A stretch of DNA of 64,000 nt, taken from NCBI GenBank assembly GCA_030248195.1, contig JASAND010013369.1, positions 1 to 64,000 of the forward strand, given 5' to 3'. Positions within the stretch are counted from its first letter, which is position 1, and each line of letters opens with the position of its first letter. Below, in pieces: positions 23,401 to 32,400 of the stretch. A program made the translations under genes and the position numbers. The notes under the pieces were generated by a model that saw only the letters and a program-made list of their open reading frames with translations, searched no databases and was not told the origin of the DNA. Source of the stretch: Trissonchulus latispiculum. Lineage: Eukaryota; Nematoda; Enoplea; Enoplida; Ironidae.

Positions 23401-26400
23401 GGCCAGACATAACAAAAATCTTTTGCTAAAATTGATCTCAGATCGCAATATTTGGTGCTTTAGCGGTACGTTTTAAACTAAATAATGGAAATTAGTTACT
23501 GTTTTTGATTTTTTAGTTTGATTTGATGTTTACTTCTAATTTTCGTTGATTTTTATGTTCTCGTGATTGTTTTGCTCCTTTTGCTTTCTTTTCTTATATT
23601 TTATGTACATGTACCGCTTATTGGTTTCTGCTTACTTGCTGAATTGGAAATGCCCAGAACATTTTATGATATTGTATACTATATCTAATGCAGTGGTGCG
23701 AAGATGATATATCCTAGACCATTGCGGATTCCTGCAGTCCTAATGGAAACGAAAGGTAAAAGTTCAGAATCCCTTGTCTAACGACTTCCTGGTTGCACCA
23801 GAGCCGCTTTGCGTTCTTCGTAATGTGGCACTCTTACAGTTTTTCTTTTCAAGGATTTGTCGCTGGACGCCTGGAGCATCTGCTCTGGTACTTTCCTCCA
23901 GCCTGTACACTCCGGCTGGTACACTCAATAAGCCAGAATGCGTTGTGGCTTGCTCGGGCTCTGTGGTCAGTAGGAAGGCTTTGATCCACCGGATACCACA
24001 AACGGGGAAACCCAGGAGTATCAGTTTCCTGATCAGAGCTTCCCTGTGAACGGTGTCGAACGCCCTGGAGAAATCGATGAAAGCCAGAGCTGTTCGCTTC
24101 GCTGGGGGTTACTTTTGGAATCCGTCGGCTATATCTTGAATCATTCAGGCAAGTTGATCCCCAGTGCTGTGCAGCTGGCGGAATCCAGCTTGCAGAGGGC
24201 AAGGAGGCCTCTGTTCTCGAGAAGGAACTGCTGTCGATTTTTCACCAGTTTCCATCAGTTTGGCAACGCAGCTCACAGACTTACTGGTCGGTAGGATGAC
24301 ACCTGACTAGCTGGTTTCCTTTTCTTTTAGCACTGGGATAATGGTAGCTTTTCTTCAAGAACCAGGGATTTGTCCAGAGCGCCAGGACTGATTTACCAGA
24401 TCCAGTAGATAGATATTCGGCAGCAGATGCCGGGAGATGTGAGAGCATTTCGTTCGTGATTTTGTCTGGGCCGGGGCTTTTGCCTATTTTCATAGATCGG
24501 ATTGGCAGTGACATTTCAGTTCTGGTGAATTCAGGGCGGACAAGCGGTTTCTCCTCTGACTCGTTGGAGCAGTTGCAGGGACGGTGCATGGCGTTGCAGA
24601 TCCTGTTGGTTTTGGATGAGATGGTCGGTTTGATGTAGCTCACCTTGGCGTATTCTTTCACGAAGGCGTTTGCCTTCTGAAAGTCAGTAATCTGTTCCAG
24701 CCGTTGTAGAGGAGAGAAGAGCCCTTAGTCCTGCTGCGTCTTCCGTCAATGGCATGAATTGCTTTCCACTCCTTCCCAGGATCAGTTCTTGGATCAATGC
24801 ACGAGTCAAAGTCCTGCCAGGCATCCGCTTCCAGCTTCAGAATTGTTTTCCTGGCTTCCCTCTTGGCTTCAGTCCATTCATTTCTTAAATTCGGATCCAA
24901 TTTAGGTCTCTGGTGTGACCTTACATCTGCTGACAGCGGCAGCAGCTTCCTAATTCTACCAGAGGACTGGCTTCTTTACTTGGCCCCGGGGTATTGTTCG
25001 TTTTGCAGCTCGCAGTATAGCTTCTTGCAAATTTCTCATTGCTCGGTGAACTCCAATGGTTGCCGGGCTGAGACAGCGTTGAAGATAGTCGTCCACAAGC
25101 GGAGCAAATTTGGGAAAGTTAGTTTTGCTAAAAGCCCAGTGCAGCTTGGGCGGCTGCGGTTTCCTGCGGAACACTGCTTCAAAGGTGATGAGGATAGGAA
25201 GGTGATCAGACAATGAATCTTCCTCCACTCGCCAGCAGAACTGGTCTGCATTACCGCAGTGGCAGATATTTAGGTCAGGGGAAGTGCCACCTTCCTGCAT
25301 GGTTACTCCAGGTCCAGGTCGGGGATAGATCCGTCATTTAGAGTAACCATATCCGCGTTGATTAGCCATTCTGATACCAGGTCGCCCAGGTCGTCTCCTA
25401 TTTGGCCTGGTTCCCAGATATCCGAATGGGCGTTCAGGTCGCCGCAGATTAGAACATTAGAGCAAGAGGGGAAAGCCGCAGGGTCAAAATTCTCAGTCCT
25501 GTTTTCTTCCTGGGCCCTTGGGCTGGGGCGGAGAGGAGGGCCAAGAGGGAGACTGGTTGGGACGGTTGGCGCAGACCAAGCAAAGCCAGGCAGTGTAATA
25601 TTCCCTGAAGGCAGTCAGTCCTGAACAAGGTTTCAGGTGGACCAAAGATTACATGGGTTACACCTGACACAGTTTTTAGGAGCTTTTCTGTCGCAGACCG
25701 GGCAGGGCCATTTGGGTACAGGTCCCGGGTTTTCCTCAATGTCCACAGCCATCAACAGTATGCGGCCCCAGTAGGCAGGTTTACCAGGGCCGCCAGACAA
25801 AAACCCGGCTGAGCAATGGGAGGCCAGGGCTTTCCAATATCGGAGGGTTTCCCGCTTTCGGGTAATGGCTCCACCAGGATCCAGGGAGTGGGAAGCCATT
25901 CGTTGCCATTCTCTCCGGAAAGACCAGGCGAAAACGGGTTCTAGCAGTCCACCACGGCAAGGTGCTTCCAAGAACCAGTGCCTCGGCCTCCTTTATCACC
26001 ATCGGTGTTATCTGCCCGTGATACCGCCGGCTTGGGCACTTGGAATTTCCCGGCATTGTCGGATCCCTTCCTTTATTGTAACCTTCAGTATGAGTGAGCA
26101 TCGTCAATAACTTCGGATCATTTTACTCCAGAAGATAACGCGTTGACTTGCCTCCAACCTTCGAACCCTACTCCCAGGTCTACAAGTACGGTGCACAAGA
26201 TGCCCCTAGATCTACTACATTCCGATCTCTTTTGCCTGAAGTTTCTGCTACAGTTCCACAGGCACCAGTGGATGTTGTCGGCAAGCGACCAACTCCAGGT
26301 AAGAAACTAATTTGGAATTAAACCTGTCGAAACTTATACTTAAATTATTTTAATTCTTTGAATTTAGGGTTCATTCACTTGACCTGTCAACACTGGCACT

Positions 26401-29400
26401 GGGAACTGTAAAAAGGTAAAAGGCATGATGCCATTGTCAGGCTGAATATGGAAACGAGGGCCACACCAGCTGAATGGCTTCAGTGCCACCAAAAAATTCT
26501 TTTTGTTTGTTGTGTTCAAAAACTACTAAAGATTTTATCTCATTTTCAAGAATTTCTGTGGCAATCTGTATAATGTTTATGGCTCTAAAATTGTGCAATT
26601 ACTGTTCGATTTATATTGCTTTTCAGTTTGTTTGTGAATCTTGTTGGCGAACATCTGGTGAACGGTCTCCATTTTTTGAATTGTCAATTTTATTGTGAGT
26701 TTACGACATTACGAGTTTACAATTTTTCTTTGTGTGATGCTTGTTAATGGTCGTTAACGTGATCTTTGCATTCTCCTTAGTCATAGTGTGTCATTTTGTA
26801 AGTACATTCAGTGGTGGTGCAGATTAAAGCATAAATGGTGCACATTTGAACACCGGTGATTTTCTTTAGAAATAGGGCTTGATTCTGCACCAATGTGCGT
26901 TTCTCCTGCTGCGCCTCAGCGCAGCAGGTCTTTTATGTTTGCTCGGTCCGAGCCCTCACACGCATTTTGCTTCATAAATATACGCATCACCGTAAATGAG
27001 TGTAAATAATGGTTTAAGATAGGGCTAGCATGATTTGTGTGTGAATACTTGTCTTTCATTCCACAGAACTTCTGTTTCCGATTTATGTACATATTACGCA
27101 TATATGTATGTATTAGTTCCAATTCCAAAATTTGAAACTTCTATTCTCTGTTCTGATTGATGACTCATTGTTAAAGTTAAACTTTGTCTCATCTCAGCAG
27201 AGATTTCTCAAATACATGGAACCTAGGAAAAACAACATAAAAACATGTGATACTATACATACAAATGTTGAATAGCTTAAACTTTATTTCCGATATAAAG
27301 GTAAATTAGGTTCCCCAAGATATTTAAAAAAATCTCAATATTTTGCACGTACATTGGCTGTAGTAAGCAAGTCAGAGCTCTCTTACCAAATAATTAGCTG
27401 CGCAGCAGCTTTACAATTATTTAAATGTCCGTCCAGCGGAAACTGAGTCTTTTGCACAAAGTCTTGCTTGTTTATGAAAAAATTGATTGTGACAAATTGG
27501 TGCCGTAGGAAGGCGCTAAACTTATTTACTGCTAGTACTCATGCCTTGACGACTTTATGCCAATGTCAGTGTACCCCGTGATCATTTGATTTTTCCGGGA
27601 AATAGAAAAACAAAAATCAAAAATCAACGCTTTGATATTTGATTTTTGATTTTCGTTTTTTCATCCGAAATCAAATATCAACGCTTTGATTTTTGATTTT
27701 TGATTTTCTGTTAACAAAAACAAAAATCAAAAATCAAATTTCAAGGTTTTCTTGATTAGGTGAAAACAGTCTTTGAATTCTCCAGCCAAAACAAAAATCA
27801 AATGTTAAACAACTGTTATTCGACTTTGACAGTGAAGCAAAAATCAAAAATCAAATATCAAACACTTGTTTTTTGATTTTTGTTTGTGCCACATTTGTAG
27901 ACTAAAAATCTGGACTAAACTAGTAAAATCCGGTATAAACTAGTAAAATCCGATAAAATCCGATTATTTCCAGATGGAACAAGTCTAAATTCAAATTTGG
28001 CGCCATTTATTCACACTTTTCATTTTATTCGCACTTGTGTATGCTAGAAAGAGATGGACTGGCTGTGTCCCGACTTTGTTGCTTCCTTAGTTGAAGGCGA
28101 GAAGCTGACCTCGTCTGAACTGTCGTTGAGATTGTCAGCCATTTACCCTGATAAAAAAGGGTTGTCAGATGTGAATTTGAGACGATTTTGCAAGAAACAT
28201 GGGATCAATTTCAAAAATGCTTCTGTGAGCGACTGTGTCTTAGATGCTCATGTGGCTTCCGCTGTTCAGCAGGTAAGTATTTTATTGGAATTACTTTTTA
28301 TAGAAATTTTAATAGCTTTAAGAGCCTAGCTTTAAGAGCGAACTATTTTTTCTTATTTAATTGTCGCATTGCTACGAGTACTACTGTTTCATTGTTACAT
28401 TGTATTTCTACTGTTTTTCTGGAGCTGTTTGCATACTATTTTTTGTAGTTCAATTTCCGTACCTGATTGATATTGTGAAATGTGTTAACGTATACTGACC
28501 TTCACTGTTTGCTTTGAGTTTCGCAGTTTTACTTAGGTTGGTGGCACCTACGGGCGAAAGATGATGACAGGCTATTTGAAGGCTACGGGCACACATGCAG
28601 CTGAGCGAAGAGTTGGTGAAAGCTTGCGCCGAGTCCATCCCTATTACCATGAAAACAGACAGCAAGGGATTCAAAACCAGATCAACCCAAGCTCCTACTT
28701 TGCTCCTTATTTTGGCTATAATCTCCACATGGACCAGAATGAAAAGGCGAGGCATAAGATTGCTTTTATTGCTTTTATTGCTTTTATTTGGATAATAGTA
28801 ATTATATATCTCTGGTTTATATTTTCTTAGTAGCAAGATTCTTTTAATACTTTCACGGATGTTTGAATGTTTAATGTTAATTACTACTGTAAGTAATGAA
28901 AAGTTAGAAAAATTCGATGTGGTGCAATATTTCTGTGTATTGTTTCAGTTGGTTGATTTCGGAGTTACATTTGTTCTGGCCGTGGACGGCCACTCCTGCT
29001 TTATTCCAGGATTTGCCGTAATGCCTAGGAAGAATAACATAACCATTTACCGTGATGTGTACTGGTAAGAGAACCCTACTTAACATTTCGCAATTATTCT
29101 TGCTCGTACTTGCTTGCTAGTTTCTACTCTTGCCATTTTGATTTACCATTAACGTTTATCGAAAGATTATTTGGCCTTAACGTACCTTATACTTGCACCT
29201 TACCCTTTTTTGCTTGCAGCAACATTGTGCAAAAGTTTGGATTGTGGGAGCAAGTGGTCGTAGATCATGGAAAGGAATTCTACTTAACCCTATTCATGCA
29301 GCATTACTTACGCCAATCAACTCATTCCTCAAGGCCTCCTTATCGCCAGGTCCAGTCAGTTGCCGTGAGTTTATCTCAGTTTCAGCGCATAAAAGCTAAC

Positions 29401-32400
29401 TTTAAGTGAACTTGAAGTTAACACAGAAAGATCTATTTCAATGTTATTTTGTAACTGTAGTATTTCTAATTTTATATTTAATATTTCCAAACAATCGAGT
29501 TCAACAGTATCAGTGTTTGCTCCCCAAGTTCCAATTATTGTTTTAGAACAACCGAGTCGAACGGATGTGGTGTGAAGTTAACAACCGGGTTGGGTATCCC
29601 ATGAAATACTGCATTCTGGCAATGGAGGCTAATGAAACATTTTCACGGGAAGATCCTGGTCATCTATTTGCAATAAGCTATGTTTGCCAGAAAATTGCTG
29701 CCTTCGGATTGTCCATTTTTATAGACAGCTGGAACAACCACCACATCTCCGGTATTCAGTTATTAACTGTAGCTCTACTTGTACTATTAGGAAGGATGTG
29801 TTTTTAGTAATTTAAGAATATTTTGAGAATTTGTTTGTATTTATTCAGAAATTGATTTCGTGCGTTTTTCATATGCTATATAGCATTGTCAATCTGTTTT
29901 AGGTTCCGGAACTCCAGCTAACAAACTACAGCCGAGTGGAACTACGGATGTCACTAACATCCTACTATCTCCTGGAGATGCCAAGCGCCTTTATGAAGAG
30001 CAAGGCCGTGCTGACTTAACTAGCGAATCCGTGGCTGGATCAGATCCACTGGATGGAGATCAAGCGAAACAAAACAACAGAGAGGAAAGATTCTGGGCAG
30101 AACTAGAAAACAGCGTCGGCAGCTTAGAAACAATTTTTGGGAAAACAGTGAATCATGAATACCATTTTCTACATAGTGCTGTTAAGCTGTTTTGGAATAT
30201 CACATGTCAGTTGACCGAATAAATACTGCGTATAATTGCCTTCTAGCTAGAGTTGTGAAGGGGCCGATTGCGGTCGTCGACTTTTGTACGACGGCCCGGC
30301 CCGGCCCTAGATATACATGGTATGAATGTAAGCGGGGTATTTTTCGCAGTTAACGACTTAACTACAGTTAACTACATCTAACTACAGTTTAGTGGTTCAA
30401 GCCACTTTCTCCTTATTCGCTACGTTTTTATTCTATAACATCAAATTCCTTACAACTCAACAAATTCCTTACAGCATCAAACAATTCAATACCAATGCAA
30501 TACAAACTTCTAAAACGAAAACATAAGACAAGCCAAACAAAAATACTGGAAATCAGTTAGTATAAACAAAAATGTTCAAATCGAAAGCATCATAAGCACA
30601 TATATACAGTTCAAAACTGCGAACTAATTTTTGCAACGGCAGCTAAGGCCGCATCACAGCCTTTAAGAGGCATTTCGTTCCAAGTGGCCCGACACAACGG
30701 GAAAATCGATTCGTAGGATTCTTCTTGCCACCGAGCAACGCACATGGCGCATCCCACGAGTTGCTTGCAGTCCAGGCAAATTGTGGGCTCGGAGCGAATC
30801 ACAGCGAAGCAAATATTGCATTTGAAATAGCCAACTATTTCACGGCAAGCATCATCTAGAAACAAAGTAAGAAGTGTTAAGTAAGAAATCAAACGATACT
30901 AAGGCAGACGCACCTGGGCATAAATTTCAAAAATTCGCGCACGCACTGCTTGTGTTTTCGAGCTTAAGCACTCACACGTAGAGCATGTGAGCGTACCCCC
31001 GTTTCGACTAGGTACTGATTTGCGGGGGGGGCCGTTAGCGAGCAGAGCATAATTTTTGCTCTGATAACGTAGAGTGTGCCTAGTGGCACACTCTTATATT
31101 ATGTACTCTTGCTAAAACAAAGCTAAATTCATTCGTTGTTCAATGGTATTAAACACCTTTACCTTTTTCTTTTTGCAGAGTTTTCTTATTCAGTTTATCT
31201 TCAATTGACAAGCGCTTTCCTTTGCTGTTAGATCCACGCATACCTGAAATGGAAATAATAAAAATCCAAAATTGACACAAACAATTACACAAAATAGAAA
31301 TCCAAAGCGGTTGTTGAAGAGAAGAAAGAAACTATTAGAAAGTGTGCCAGTCGAGCACCTGCCATTGCGCCTGCGGCGGGGATTGAACCCACAAACTGAC
31401 CCTTAGTACCGATACCTTTGCTAGTACCTTTGAGCCAGAATAAAGAAAGAATTATAATTAATTAACTGTAAAGCAATTCACCTTCGTTTTCATCGGATGA
31501 AGATAGCTCGGACAAAGCCCGTTTGCGCAGGCTGATATCTTTAGCCGGAATTGACAGAAATTTTTTGGCATTGTTGCGAGGGTTAGGTACCCAGAAATCG
31601 GAATCTGAAAAGTACAATATAGAATACTCGCGGATTATCAGTTATTTCAGCATTATAGAATTGAATTAAACTTTCAATAAAGGCATTCTCAAAGCTTAAC
31701 AATTGTGAGACTCGCTTTATTGTCCAAAGAAAAAAAACAATTTAAATTTATTTTGCCAGACAAGACTCAAGTTCACAAAACTCAACAAACCGTTCGTGAT
31801 TTCGTTGTCGGGAACAGGACGGCCATCAGTAGTGCAAATTACTTGAGGCTCTCCACCCAACATGCTTGTAGCTTTTTCCGCGACAGTGGACAGATTGAGA
31901 TCATCCTTTGGCATTTGGATGTAAATTTGGTCCATGGCAAGGATTGGCTTTATCTTTTTGCCATGATCGTACTTGCTGAAGGTGGCAGGAAATAGCTTCA
32001 GCAAAACGGGTTTTGATGCTTTTGGAGGACGCGGTCTAAGCGCTGGAGGACGGTTTGCGCCCAAGGCATGACCACTGATCGGTGGCGGCACCGGTGGGCT
32101 GAAAACAGAAAAAATAAATAAATTGTCAGTCAGCGGAAACAAAAAAGGTGTCAATTTGTTTAAACACAGACATGTGCCAGAAGAAATTCAAATTCCAAAA
32201 ACCAGCAAGCTTAAACTGAATTCACTTGACACCAGTTCCAGGAAAATTGATGGGTATGGTATGCAACTTGAAGGATCCCCATTTTCCCACAACCATTTCT
32301 GTAAACCCCAGCTTTCCCCGCCAACAAAATCTCGCATAAAATTTGCTAGATTTGTAACTAGCGCAAATTATAAACCTGGAACATATATCTACGTGAAAGA

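Larger units (their letters stand above)
18642..23414 (-). mobile_element. Ty3/gypsy LTR retrotransposon (4,773 bp)
   Basis: Two 176-bp LTRs (18642-18817 and 23239-23414) differ at about three positions and have TG...CA ends (TGTTATG...CACTACA on the minus strand). A 5-bp duplication AAAAT flanks the element (18637-18641 and 23415-23419). On the minus strand the 5' LTR is followed by a TGG-starting primer-binding-like site at about 23235 and the 3' LTR is preceded by a purine tract (GAGGAAGAGGCGGA). Domain order gag, zinc knuckle, protease, RT, RNase H, integrase is that of Ty3/gypsy. Frame disruptions in gag and integrase suggest this copy is no longer autonomous. It lies in the receptor intron, in the same strand sense as the receptor. 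Confidence 0.97.
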
